Part shown: one piece after another, positions 1-8,025 of the stretch
Layout: the number at the start of each line of letters is the position of its first letter
Position numbering within the stretch: position 1 is the first letter of the stretch
Source of the DNA: Anaerolineae bacterium
GTDB lineage: Bacteria > Chloroflexota > Anaerolineae > Aggregatilineales > Phototrophicaceae
DNA length: 64,000 bases
Assembly (NCBI GenBank): GCA_023382675.1
Contig: JAHDWN010000012.1
Span: 1-64,000, forward strand
Direction: 5' to 3'
Notes under the pieces: model-generated
Database searches by the model: none
What the model was told of the DNA's origin: nothing
The model's input: the letters and a program-made list of their open reading frames with translations, nothing else
Translations under genes and position numbers: made by a program

Positions 1-2
1 GT

Positions 3-137
3 AATTCCATCTATGTGGTCGGACGCGCCGAACCGCGCGAAGATTATCCGGCAATGCGCGCCTTCATCGGTTGGATACAAAGCCCTGTCGGTCAAATGGT
101 CGTGGCGCAACATTACACGCCACTGCTGCGTCCCTGA
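3..137 (+). CDS. C-terminal end of a periplasmic solute-binding protein (PstS-like), 5' truncated
   Basis: Frame 3 is open from the window edge to a TGA at 135-137, giving 44 residues. The peptide has the pattern AFIGWIQSPVGQMVV followed by YTPLL, which resembles the C-terminus of phosphate-type ABC substrate-binding proteins, where a late helix with 'W..s..GQ.iv' is followed by 'GY.P'. The rest of the gene lies outside the window, so substrate and signal peptide cannot be judged. It converges on the next gene with only six bases between the stops. The family call rests on this short match alone. Confidence 0.55.
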   Translation, partial: NSIYVVGRAEPREDYPAMRAFIGWIQSPVGQMVVAQHYTPLLRP

Positions 138-143
138 TACGTA

Positions 144-584
144 TCAGGATAGCGGAGTCGATGTTGGCAACGTCGGTAGCGCTGTGCTATCCCATGTCGA
201 GGGCACGCCGGAGAAAAGTGTCACCAACAAAGCGAAGAGCAGCACGAAGATCAACAGCCAGAAGCCAATCGCCGCCATATCCCGCCAGAACCGCAGTCTG
301 GACAGCCGTTTTTCTTGCTCGATGTCGGACAAGCGCAGTCGGTACAGCGCCCCGGCGGCTACTGTATTCCGCGGGTTGATGCGCAGCACATTCTCCAGGC
401 AAACTGCACTCTGATCGAGACTATCGACGACCACGCTCATCCACAGCCACGCATCTTCGAAGTCGCCATTCTCACCGATCAATTCGCGCAGCAGGCTGCG
501 TGCTTCCTCCCGGCGATCCGCCTTGATCAGGTCAATCGCGTCGAGTAGACGGTCGATACGGTCGGCGGCTTGCGAGTCTGTCAT
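144..584 (-). CDS. TPR-like protein with one C-terminal membrane segment
   Basis: This 146-residue protein starts with a helical region (about 1-85) that reads like one or two TPR units (ARSLLRELI, then ENVLRINPRN). A basic stretch and one strong hydrophobic segment follow at about residues 103-127, then a short Ser/Thr/Pro tail. The likely topology is an N-terminal cytoplasmic scaffold anchored in the membrane. Its ATG overlaps the stop of the upstream LmbE-type gene (ATGA, 581-584), so the two are probably translationally coupled. Its function is unknown; a protein-protein adaptor is the simplest inference. Confidence 0.8.
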   Translation of the reverse strand: MTDSQAADRIDRLLDAIDLIKADRREEARSLLRELIGENGDFEDAWLWMSVVVDSLDQSAVCLENVLRINPRNTVAAGALYRLRLSDIEQEKRLSRLRFWRDMAAIGFWLLIFVLLFALLVTLFSGVPSTWDSTALPTLPTSTPLS

Positions 585-1456
585 CGCGTCTGCGGGATTG
601 TCTCGTCATAGCGTATGCCCGCGAAAATGTCGGTTTCATCAGCGCGCTGGTGTGCTGGGGTTGGATAGATCCGTGTCAGCCCCTGCCATGGCGCAATCCA
701 CTTTCTGAGCCAGAGGGGAACACTCGTACTGCGCCCGCCAAGCTGACTGGCATGGCACGCATTTGCTTCATCCCAGCGTTCATAATAGTCGCGGATGTCA
801 ATCCGGCTGTGCGTCGGCTCGACATTATCCAGCACCATCTGCAAATCGATGTCCCTATTGACACCCATCTTGCGTGGATCTTTTCCACTCAGCCGCGCTA
901 TCGTGATCCCATAGCGCACCAGCGCCGTCGGAATGCTGGTGTAATAAAGCTTCTGTGGGGTGTATGGCGGTAGCTCTCCGGTCACATAATTCGCGTCGCC
1001 CGCGAGATAAAACGCCTGCGTAGTTGCCCGTTGAATGGCGATGTGATCGGGATGTCCGTAACCACCGTATTTGTTGAACGTCACGATCACCTGCGGTTTC
1101 GCGCGCCGGATGGTCTCCACCACTTTCCGGGTGAGCTGGTCTTGCGGGGCTTGCCACAAACATTCGGGGTCCAGATTTGTGCTGGAACCCATCATGCCGC
1201 TGTCTTTGAAGCCGAGGGTGAATACCTGCTTGAGACCGAGTTTAGAGGCCGCACATGCGAGTTCTGCCAGGCGCAGTTCCGCAATCGAACTATATCCGTT
1301 GAGGTACTCCGGTTTCACTGTTCCCACATCGCCGTTGGTGGCACAGATCAAATACGTGTCTACACCCTGGGCGACATATTTAGCAATCAAACCGCCAGAG
1401 CCAAAGCTCTCATCATCGGGATGGGCGAGCGAGAAAAGCATACGCCGGTCAGACAT
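581..1456 (-). CDS. PIG-L/LmbE-family zinc-dependent deacetylase
   Basis: The 291-residue protein has the family's N-terminal metal motif AHPDDE (residues 11-16) and the second zinc-site motif GHPDH (134-138). Members remove acetyl groups from N-acetylglucosamine conjugates: MshB and Mca in mycothiol metabolism, BshB in bacillithiol synthesis, and many lipid or antibiotic precursors. Length and motif spacing fit a complete, active enzyme. The substrate cannot be told from sequence, since no thiol-cofactor gene is visible nearby. It is the first gene of a two-gene unit, with the TPR membrane protein coupled behind it. The gap to kptA upstream is 108 bases. Confidence 0.9.
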   Translation of the reverse strand: MSDRRMLFSLAHPDDESFGSGGLIAKYVAQGVDTYLICATNGDVGTVKPEYLNGYSSIAELRLAELACAASKLGLKQVFTLGFKDSGMMGSSTNLDPECLWQAPQDQLTRKVVETIRRAKPQVIVTFNKYGGYGHPDHIAIQRATTQAFYLAGDANYVTGELPPYTPQKLYYTSIPTALVRYGITIARLSGKDPRKMGVNRDIDLQMVLDNVEPTHSRIDIRDYYERWDEANACHASQLGGRSTSVPLWLRKWIAPWQGLTRIYPTPAHQRADETDIFAGIRYDETIPQTR

Positions 1457-1564
1457 CTTCCTGACTCCACAACTGATCGTCTTTTATGGGATTCTGCCAT
1501 TATAGACCAGCCGAAACCGAGACTGAATGAGCAGTTGATTTGCAGCGTCAGATCGAAAGCGTAT

Positions 1565-2146
1565 CTACGAATTCGTCTCACGAGGCGTATCAGGTGACAC
1601 AGCCATGATGAATTCAGGCGGGATTGCCCTGGCGAGATAATGTTCGGCTTCCGGATGGTAGAACGTGACTCCGGCGCGAGATGCCGCGCCCGCGCGGATG
1701 ATCAGGAGGACGATTTCGCCCCGGTGTCGACTCGCCGTTGTGAGCGCGCGTTCGCGGCTGCTCGTCAAATGAACGTATTGACGGTTTTGCCTGATCAGCC
1801 CCTGTTCCAGGATCGCTGGCAGGGCTTTGGCCGTTGTTCCGTGATACAAACTTTCGGGCGGTTCGCAGGCAGCATACGCGATAACTACGCTGCTGTGCCC
1901 GTACAGCGCGCGGATTTTGCGCCCGCTGATCTCGTAGCGCTTTTTCCCGGTTGCGTCCCCATCCACAACGGTGAGCAAATCCTGATATGTGTATGTGCCG
2001 TGGAACCTGCCCGTGATCTGCCCCCATACCTGATCGAGATCAGCATAACCCTGAGCATCTAGCGATAAGCCATGTCGAAGCGGATCGTGCCGCAACATGA
2101 CAGCCAGAAATTTGGACAGACGGGTCAGGCGGTTTGTATCAGTCAT
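1565..2146 (-). CDS. kptA: RNA 2'-phosphotransferase (KptA/Tpt1 family)
   Basis: The 193-residue protein matches KptA along its length. The N-terminal winged-helix part starts SKFLAVMLRHDP and includes YEISGRKIRALYGHS. The C-terminal ADP-ribosyltransferase-like part has LYHGTT and HLTSSRERA. Tpt1 enzymes use NAD+ to remove an internal 2'-phosphate from RNA, giving ADP-ribose 1'',2''-cyclic phosphate. In eukaryotes this finishes tRNA splicing; in bacteria the natural substrate is unclear. It starts at an ATG and is divergent from the DUF3048 gene, with 140 bases between them. No RNA ligase is adjacent. Confidence 0.92.
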   Translation of the reverse strand: MTDTNRLTRLSKFLAVMLRHDPLRHGLSLDAQGYADLDQVWGQITGRFHGTYTYQDLLTVVDGDATGKKRYEISGRKIRALYGHSSVVIAYAACEPPESLYHGTTAKALPAILEQGLIRQNRQYVHLTSSRERALTTASRHRGEIVLLIIRAGAASRAGVTFYHPEAEHYLARAIPPEFIMAVSPDTPRETNS

Positions 2147-2286
2147 TGGATTGCCCCTTTTGTATTCTATCAGCGTAGCCTATGCGTCAGGTACAACGCC
2201 CTATCCATTCACGGCCTTCACCCCTATACTTAGCGCCGCTGCGCACCCGCTGCAGCCTCAATTCGCAGTTGGATAGAGGAACGCCC

Positions 2287-3654
2287 ATGCGTAAGACGGC
2301 AAGTGTGCTTGTCATCATTATCTGCTCACTGTCTTTATTGATGAGTATCGCCAGTGCTCAGGACACTGACATCATCTTCGCAACCAATACGCCGAATTCT
2401 GCCAATATCGACCCCTTTGTGACCAATACGCCATCCGGGCCAACCAGCACGCCCACGACCCCACCGAGCGCGACTTTCACTCCGACGCCGACGGTAACGG
2501 CCACCTTCACGCCCTCCGCGACCCCGACGGCGACCGATACGCCGACACCCACGCCGATTCCGTTCGGGCCGAATGTCTTTCCCGAAGGCATCAATGCTCT
2601 CACAGGCTTGCCTTTCCCGGATGAAGCATCCGCCGCTCGTCGCAATCTGCTGGTCAAAATCTCGAATTTCCCGCCGGAAGTGCGTCCCCAGAGCGGCATC
2701 AATCAGGCGGATGTTGTCTGGGAATATGAAGTCGAAGGTGGCGTGACCCGTTTTGCAGCCATTTTCCGCAGCCAATCGCCCGATCATGTCGGCCCGGTGC
2801 GTAGTGGCCGCCTGATGGATCTGGAACTGGTGCCGATGTATCAGTCACTTTTCCTCTATTCCGGTGCGAGCGAACCTGTGCAGCAGATGTTCATGCGTTC
2901 GCCCTGGGGCTTGCAGATCATCTCGCCCAGTGTTGGTGACAACTGCGAGGAAGCGGGTTTCTGCCGTTTCCCGCGCGATGGTGTGGCCTTTGAGCATACT
3001 CTCTATGTCGATCTGAATGTTGCCTGGGATCGCGCTACCCGCCGTGGGGTCAACACCGGCTATCGCTCACGTGGGTTCGCCTTCAATGAAACGCCTGATC
3101 CCGCAGGCACACCCGCCAATGACATCTACATTGACTGGTATGGGCACATCAGCGCGCGCTGGCAGTATGATCCGGCAACCGGGCGCTATCTGCGCTACAC
3201 CGACGATGTGCCGCATATGGATGCGCTGGACAATACACAGCTTTGGGCCGATAACATCGTCGTCCTGGAAGTTGAACATGAAGAGCGACCGGATCTCTTC
3301 GAGCCGGAAAGCCGCAGCGCATCGCAGCAGATCGATCTCTGGGATCAAGGTCGGGCCTATCTCTTCCGCGATGGTGTTTACTATCAGGGCTTCTGGCGGC
3401 GCGCGTGCGACGCCAATCTCGCGGAAACGCCGACTCCCGTGGTTGGCGCGACGGTTGACCGTTGTTACAGCCGAGAAGGCACGGCCATCCAGATCATTTA
3501 TGGTAACAACCAGTCGATCATGATGAAACCGGGGCGCACCTGGGTAGAAGTCGTGCGCTTCCTCGGCAACGCCGTCATCGACACGAACTACGCCGACATG
3601 GCCGCTACTGGCACAGCCATTCAGTTGGGTGCTACTCCGTCCCCCGGTTCCTGA
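2287..3654 (+). CDS. Secreted DUF3048 (YerB-like) protein
   Basis: The ATG at 2287 gives a good signal peptide: basic MRK, a hydrophobic core, then ASAQ at about residues 20-25. The open frame continues upstream to 2182, but that part lacks signal character. The mature protein begins with a low-complexity Thr/Pro linker (about residues 40-90, many TPT repeats). The DUF3048 region follows, with LTGLPFPDEA, a conserved VRPQSGINQADVVWEYEVEG segment, and HVGPVRSGR. YerB-like proteins are envelope proteins of unknown biochemical role. The C-terminal half fits the second DUF3048 lobe. Product length is 455 residues. Confidence 0.88.
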   Translation: MRKTASVLVIIICSLSLLMSIASAQDTDIIFATNTPNSANIDPFVTNTPSGPTSTPTTPPSATFTPTPTVTATFTPSATPTATDTPTPTPIPFGPNVFPEGINALTGLPFPDEASAARRNLLVKISNFPPEVRPQSGINQADVVWEYEVEGGVTRFAAIFRSQSPDHVGPVRSGRLMDLELVPMYQSLFLYSGASEPVQQMFMRSPWGLQIISPSVGDNCEEAGFCRFPRDGVAFEHTLYVDLNVAWDRATRRGVNTGYRSRGFAFNETPDPAGTPANDIYIDWYGHISARWQYDPATGRYLRYTDDVPHMDALDNTQLWADNIVVLEVEHEERPDLFEPESRSASQQIDLWDQGRAYLFRDGVYYQGFWRRACDANLAETPTPVVGATVDRCYSREGTAIQIIYGNNQSIMMKPGRTWVEVVRFLGNAVIDTNYADMAATGTAIQLGATPSPGS

Positions 3655-3852
3655 TCATTCCCTGCCTTGTAGATGGTCGAGTCATCCAGGTCTGTGTACT
3701 TATGCAACAGGCCTGGATGTCTCGCATTCTGTAGAAATCTATGCTCCTCACAACATAGTTAGTTATAGATTTTGCGAAAATGATAGTTCCTTGAAAAGTC
3801 GCTCTTATAGAATCATCTTGAGAAGATCGGTCATTTACACGAGGCAAAGCGG

Positions 3853-5724
3853 ATGCGTCATTGGTTGATTGGCCTTGGCTTTCTGATTATCCTGAGCTTC
3901 GCTGGATTCCAGGCAGAAACAAGCGAAGCTCAGTTAGGCGGTACGTGTACAGCCCTGGTGCAGGAAGCACTGGTTGCGATTGGCAATAACTGCGCTGAGT
4001 TAGGGAGAAACAGTGCCTGTTACGGCTACAACCAGGTGCAGGCCACGTTCATCGGTCAAAAACCGGTCGATTTCTTCACTCAGCCGGCTGATCAGGCGCA
4101 GGTATTCGACATTCAAGAACTCAATACCGCGCCGCTGAATGTCACTAGCGCCGAGTGGGGCATAGCCGTCCTCAACGTTCAGGCAAACCTTCCGGACTCA
4201 ATTCCCGGTGAGGCAGTGCGGTTCTTACTCTTTGGCGATGTCACGGTCGAAAACGCGGTCGATCCGAGCGCCGAGACTATGTCGAGCCCCGTGGCGGACG
4301 TGATGACCATCAACGATGTTGCCATGCGAACTCGCCCGACATCTCAAGCCAATGTGTCTGCTGAGATTCCGGCGAACACACAATTACAAGCCGATCAGCG
4401 CAGTGTCGATGGCGACTGGATACGAGTCGTATACAACGACCTCGCTGGCTGGGTGCCTCTAGATGCGCTCGATGCTGCGGACGCGCTGGACACGCTGCTC
4501 ACGGCTGATCGCACGCCCTATACGCCCATGCAGGCCTTTCGACTGCGTACCAATCTTATGGGGATTTCTTGCACAGATGCGCCGCCCTCACTCGCCGTCA
4601 TGCAAGGCCCGCAGCACATGACTATCAATCTCAATGTCAATGGCGCTAATCTGACCGTTGGCTCGACGATTGCGCTGTGGACGGCGGATACTTCCGCTGG
4701 CTCGATCATGGTGCTCGCTGTTATCGATGGTGGTGTCTATCTGGATGACGGCACCTACATTCCTGCCGGGTTCATCGCTCAGGTGGCGCTCGACGCTGCC
4801 GGGAATGTCACCGGCGTTTGGTCGCAGCCGCGCCCGATGACACTGGATGAGTGGCTGCTGTTCGAACCTCTTGAAGGTGTCCCTGGCAATATCCTCAATT
4901 ATCCGATCGTGGTTCCCAGCGAATTGATCGCCGATCTTCAACCCACGCCCACGCCTTTGCCAACACTGCCGCCAGTCGTGTCCGGCAATACGCCCATCCT
5001 GAGCACACCTGACATTATCCAGGTGGATTGTGCCGGTTTGCGACCCACGTCGCCGCTTGGTGGGCTGCCGTTTGGGGATGTCACGTTCTTTTGGGATGGG
5101 ATTTCCAGCCCTCTGATTACCGCTTATCGTGTCAATCTCTATCGGGACGGGGCACTGGTCGCCAACTTCGGTACGCCAGCCGGTCACACGAATGTCTCCG
5201 GAAATCTGAGCGGTGTGCCGGTGATGGGAATGTACACCTGGGAAGTGCAGGCACTGGTCAATGGCGTCGCCATTTGTACTGCCTCGACGAATGTGAGCCA
5301 GCGCGCTTTCCCGACCGATGTGCCCGTCGAAAACCCGGCGCAGCCACCGGTCGAAGTTTCGCCGGAACCGACGGCTGAAGTTTCGCCAGAGCCGACGGTC
5401 GAAGTTTCGCCACAACCAACGGCTGAGGTAACAGCAGAGCCGACGGTCGAGGTCTCGCCTGAACCAACGGTTGAGGTCTCGCCGGAGCCGACTCCTGAGG
5501 TGACTCCGGAACTAATCTGCAACTTGAATCAGATTTGTGACAACGACGAAGACCCCGAGACGTGCTCCGACTGTGTCGGCGAGAACATCTGTGGCAACAA
5601 GATCTGCGAACCGCCGTCCGAAGACGTGGAAATCTGCCGCCGCGATTGCAATCAGGATAAGGGACACGGCAATGACGAAGATGGCGTTGATGAAGATAAT
5701 CCGGGCCGTGGCCCCAATAACTGA
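3853..5724 (+). CDS. Secreted SH3b-domain protein with EVSPEPT repeats and Cys-rich tail
   Basis: The 623-residue protein starts with a signal peptide (hydrophobic residues 4-20). An N-terminal domain with paired cysteines follows, then a bacterial SH3 domain at about 150-205 (MRTRPTSQANV to DLAGWVPLDAL). The middle is beta-rich and resembles an Ig-like or fibronectin-like fold. An 8-residue Glu/Pro repeat at about 500-550 acts as a stalk. The tail holds two CGN-type Cys motifs (ICNLNQICDN and NICGNKICEP, each closed by a CxxC or CxxxC pair) and an acidic DEDGVDED end. SH3b domains often bind peptidoglycan, so a surface or matrix role is likely. No catalytic domain is visible. Confidence 0.8.
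   Translation: MRHWLIGLGFLIILSFAGFQAETSEAQLGGTCTALVQEALVAIGNNCAELGRNSACYGYNQVQATFIGQKPVDFFTQPADQAQVFDIQELNTAPLNVTSAEWGIAVLNVQANLPDSIPGEAVRFLLFGDVTVENAVDPSAETMSSPVADVMTINDVAMRTRPTSQANVSAEIPANTQLQADQRSVDGDWIRVVYNDLAGWVPLDALDAADALDTLLTADRTPYTPMQAFRLRTNLMGISCTDAPPSLAVMQGPQHMTINLNVNGANLTVGSTIALWTADTSAGSIMVLAVIDGGVYLDDGTYIPAGFIAQVALDAAGNVTGVWSQPRPMTLDEWLLFEPLEGVPGNILNYPIVVPSELIADLQPTPTPLPTLPPVVSGNTPILSTPDIIQVDCAGLRPTSPLGGLPFGDVTFFWDGISSPLITAYRVNLYRDGALVANFGTPAGHTNVSGNLSGVPVMGMYTWEVQALVNGVAICTASTNVSQRAFPTDVPVENPAQPPVEVSPEPTAEVSPEPTVEVSPQPTAEVTAEPTVEVSPEPTVEVSPEPTPEVTPELICNLNQICDNDEDPETCSDCVGENICGNKICEPPSEDVEICRRDCNQDKGHGNDEDGVDEDNPGRGPNN
5350..5517 (+). repeat. 24-base in-frame tandem repeats encoding xEVSPEPT
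   Basis: Six clear 24-base units (5350-5493) and one decayed unit (to 5517) encode xEVSPEPT with A, V or P at the first position. Wobble positions vary between copies, so the array is old rather than a fresh expansion. In the protein it is a stiff acidic Pro-rich spacer between the beta domain and the Cys-rich tail. Confidence 0.9.
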
Positions 5725-5744
5725 AGGACTTGGCTGCTGGTCAG

Positions 5745-5766
5745 CGAGGCAGAAAACTCTGCCTCG
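5745..5766. terminator. Hairpin between convergent genes
   Basis: Perfect 9-base arms CGAGGCAGA (5745-5753) and TCTGCCTCG (5758-5766) flank a 4-base loop. It lies between the stops of two convergent genes and can serve both. Neither side has a clean U-tract (TCTGATTC on the plus strand), so termination efficiency is uncertain. Confidence 0.55.
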
Positions 5767-5772
5767 TCTGAT

Positions 5773-6576
5773 TCATACGTCGAGAAGTACCATTACGCCA
5801 AGCTGCCAGGCACGATGAACTGCCTGCAAAAACCGCTTGAGTTCACTGATTGTGCGGTCGTCATTCTCTTCGGCGGTCATAGTGAAGGGGTATCGCTCTA
5901 AAATTTCGTCGCCACTCAACGAGCGGTTCATAAGGCGCAGGATTTCATCTGCTTCAGTCGCTCGCGGCACGGCGTTAAAGAACTGGAGCAAGATACCGGC
6001 ATGTGATGGCTGGATATGCCCCAACAGAAACAGCATCTCGAAGATCTGATTGCTGTTGAAGATGAAGTCTTGCAGGTCACGCTCAAAGACCGTGGTTGAT
6101 TCGAAGTACACGCCATTAGCACGCAGCGGCTCAACATCGTGCCCGTCGTAGGCCATCTCCTGAATCCCCTGGCGTAGTAAGAGCCACAGCAGCGGTTCGT
6201 CAATGTCCGGCAGACGACTCAGCATCCAGCGTTCACTCTGTGCCGTGAGCGGATACTGAATGGCGTCGATACACCCGAACGGCATAGAACGCACATTGGC
6301 GGGGCAGTTACCGCAAGCCGCTTCGTAAGGCAGCAAATCATTGGCCCGGTCGAGCAAATCCTGGACGACGATTACCTGCGTCTCGGTTTCGCCGGTTGCC
6401 GTATTCCGTTCGAATTCGAACCCCATCTGACTTGGTGGGCGCTCATCGCCATGCTCGCGAAACAGGCGGATGATGGTCTCGGCGCGCGCACGGCCTTTGA
6501 GCCGCTCCAAAATGCCGGGCGTACTCAGCGCCTCCTTGGGGGCACAGGCATAATCGATGATGTAGTCAATTGCCAT
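5773..6576 (-). CDS. Conserved hypothetical protein with a four-Cys cluster
   Basis: I do not recognise this 267-residue protein. It is soluble and mostly helical, with no signal peptide or membrane segment. Near residues 87-101 it has the pattern CGNCP followed by a further Cys ten residues on (CGNCPANVRSMPFGC), which could bind a metal or be redox active. The C-terminal half has a repeated 'ILERYPFTM' and 'LKRFLQAVHRAW' helical character. The ATG start at 6576 gives a continuous frame. It lies behind the histidine kinase on the same strand but a hairpin separates them, so co-transcription is doubtful. Confidence 0.7.
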   Translation of the reverse strand: MAIDYIIDYACAPKEALSTPGILERLKGRARAETIIRLFREHGDERPPSQMGFEFERNTATGETETQVIVVQDLLDRANDLLPYEAACGNCPANVRSMPFGCIDAIQYPLTAQSERWMLSRLPDIDEPLLWLLLRQGIQEMAYDGHDVEPLRANGVYFESTTVFERDLQDFIFNSNQIFEMLFLLGHIQPSHAGILLQFFNAVPRATEADEILRLMNRSLSGDEILERYPFTMTAEENDDRTISELKRFLQAVHRAWQLGVMVLLDV

Positions 6577-6592
6577 AATCGTGGTAAATGAT

Positions 6593-6618
6593 GCGGCGGC
6601 GTTTTGCTACGCCGCCGT
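6593..6618 (-). terminator. GC-rich hairpin after the kinase gene
   Basis: CGGCGGCGT (6594-6602) pairs with ACGCCGCCG (6609-6617) around a 6-base loop, giving a 9-base-pair stem. On the minus strand it follows the stop of the 6654-7817 gene. It lacks a U-run (CATCATTT follows), so it may be a weak or factor-assisted terminator. Confidence 0.5.
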
Positions 6619-6653
6619 CTAGCGATAAGATCCGATTGTACAGGACAAAAGCG

Positions 6654-7817
6654 TCAGTCGCTATCCTGGGGCAGCGGCACGCATCCGGGTAGTTCAAACC
6701 AGAAAATTGAGCCGCCGTCGGGTGGGCAATCCACCCCGACTTTGCCGCCCTGCATTTCGACGAGGCTCTTGACGATCCACAAGCCCAATCCGGTGCTGCT
6801 CTCAGAGCCGACAGGGCGCACACTCAGCTTGCCGAACATCTGGAACAGGTTCTTGCGCTCCTCGAAGGGGATGCCCGGCCCTTGATCCGCGACATTAATG
6901 CGCACCCAATGCGGATCGCCTTCCGACCAGATCATGATAGTGCTGTTATGCGGGCTGAACTTCAGTGCATTGCTGACCAGGTTGCCAACGATCTGCGCCA
7001 ACAAGCGCCGGTCAACCATCGAGCAGTGATCGGTGGGAAACATATGAAGCTGGATGTTGCGCCCTCGCGCCGAAAGCTGATACTGCTCGACAGTGCGTTG
7101 GATGACTTCCGCAAGTTGTACGCTCTCAATGTTCAATTCCAGGGTGCCGGATTGCAGCATTGCGGCATCCAGGAATAGCTGGATCATCTCCTGCATACCA
7201 TTCAACGAGAGTTCGACGTTTTCGAGGATCAGCCGCACGTCCGGATCGTGTGCGAACATATCGGATAGAATGTACTGCGCCATCCGAATATTCGAGATCG
7301 GCCCCTTCAAATCGTGCGATACGGTGCGAAAAAACATCTCGCGCATCGTCTGCAAAGATTGGAGTTCGCCAATCGTCACTTTCTTTTCATCCGAAAGCTG
7401 TTTCAGTTTGAGCTGCATCGCCACGCGCGCGCGTGCCACCTCGACGTTGAGCGGTTTTGCCAGGTAATCGTTCGCGCCAATCTTGAAGCCGCGCACGATG
7501 TCTTCGCTCTCGTGAAGTGCAGAAACCAGGATCACAGGTAAGTCGGTATGGGCATACGTCTGGCGAATGTTTTGCAGAACATCGAGTCCACTCATGTCGG
7601 GCATCATGATGTCGAGCAAAACGACATCAAAAGTATGCTGCTGCAAAAACGTCAACCCTTCAATCCCACTCTGGGCAGTCGTGATCCGATAATCCGGTTC
7701 GAACATGCGCCGGAGTAACAGTCTGTTCATCGGATCGTCATCAATGATGAACAGATGGGGGAGTGAACTTGTTTGCTCTTTTTCTGCAACGTTCTCCACG
7801 GGCTTCACTGAGAACAT
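6654..7817 (-). CDS. Response regulator/histidine kinase hybrid (REC-HisKA-HATPase)
   Basis: The 387-residue cytoplasmic protein has an N-terminal receiver domain (20-135) with all key residues: acidic pair in IIDDDP, phospho-Asp69 in LLDIMMPD, and Lys121 in LAKPL. HisKA follows, with phospho-His168 in TVSHDLKGP. The HATPase domain shows an N box (NLVSNALKFSP), a G1 box (DQGPGIP) and a G2 box (TGLGLWIV). There is no sensor or membrane segment, so input must come by phosphotransfer to the receiver or from a partner. Such REC-first kinases act as intermediate relays. No DNA-binding response regulator lies beside it. Confidence 0.9.
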   Translation of the reverse strand: MFSVKPVENVAEKEQTSSLPHLFIIDDDPMNRLLLRRMFEPDYRITTAQSGIEGLTFLQQHTFDVVLLDIMMPDMSGLDVLQNIRQTYAHTDLPVILVSALHESEDIVRGFKIGANDYLAKPLNVEVARARVAMQLKLKQLSDEKKVTIGELQSLQTMREMFFRTVSHDLKGPISNIRMAQYILSDMFAHDPDVRLILENVELSLNGMQEMIQLFLDAAMLQSGTLELNIESVQLAEVIQRTVEQYQLSARGRNIQLHMFPTDHCSMVDRRLLAQIVGNLVSNALKFSPHNSTIMIWSEGDPHWVRINVADQGPGIPFEERKNLFQMFGKLSVRPVGSESSTGLGLWIVKSLVEMQGGKVGVDCPPDGGSIFWFELPGCVPLPQDSD

Positions 7818-7889
7818 GCCAGCATTCCTCGTTGATCCTGCAATATATTCCTAAATTTACCTCCAAACAGACGCATAAATAATTAAAAG

Positions 7890-7918
7890 TTGACAAAGAA
7901 TTGGGTTATAAAAATAAT
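7890..7918 (+). promoter_or_regulatory. Sigma-70-type promoter for rsgA
   Basis: TTGACA (7890-7895) is a perfect -35 match. A 17-base spacer leads to AATAAT (7913-7918), one mismatch from the -10 consensus, in an AT-rich region. It implies a leader of about 100 bases before the TTG start at 8026. Confidence 0.65.
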
Positions 7919-7972
7919 TTTACGATGTTTTTCGGATTGATTTACCTTTTTGGAATGTATCACAATTCTTTG
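7894..7972 (+). promoter_or_regulatory. 10-base inverted repeat across the rsgA promoter and leader
   Basis: CAAAGAATTG (7894-7903) overlaps the last bases of the -35 box. Its exact reverse complement CAATTCTTTG lies at 7963-7972 in the leader. The 59-base separation suits a looped operator pair, or pairing in a longer transcript from further upstream. The regulatory role is an inference from position only. Confidence 0.35.
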
Positions 7973-8025
7973 GATTCCTTTGTACAATATTCCATGCAGA
8001 AACAATCCAGGAAGGAGATGAGCGA

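Noticed and set aside
5350-5517. CRISPR-like regular repeats
   Set aside because: The units are contiguous with no spacers and encode an in-frame xEVSPEPT stalk.
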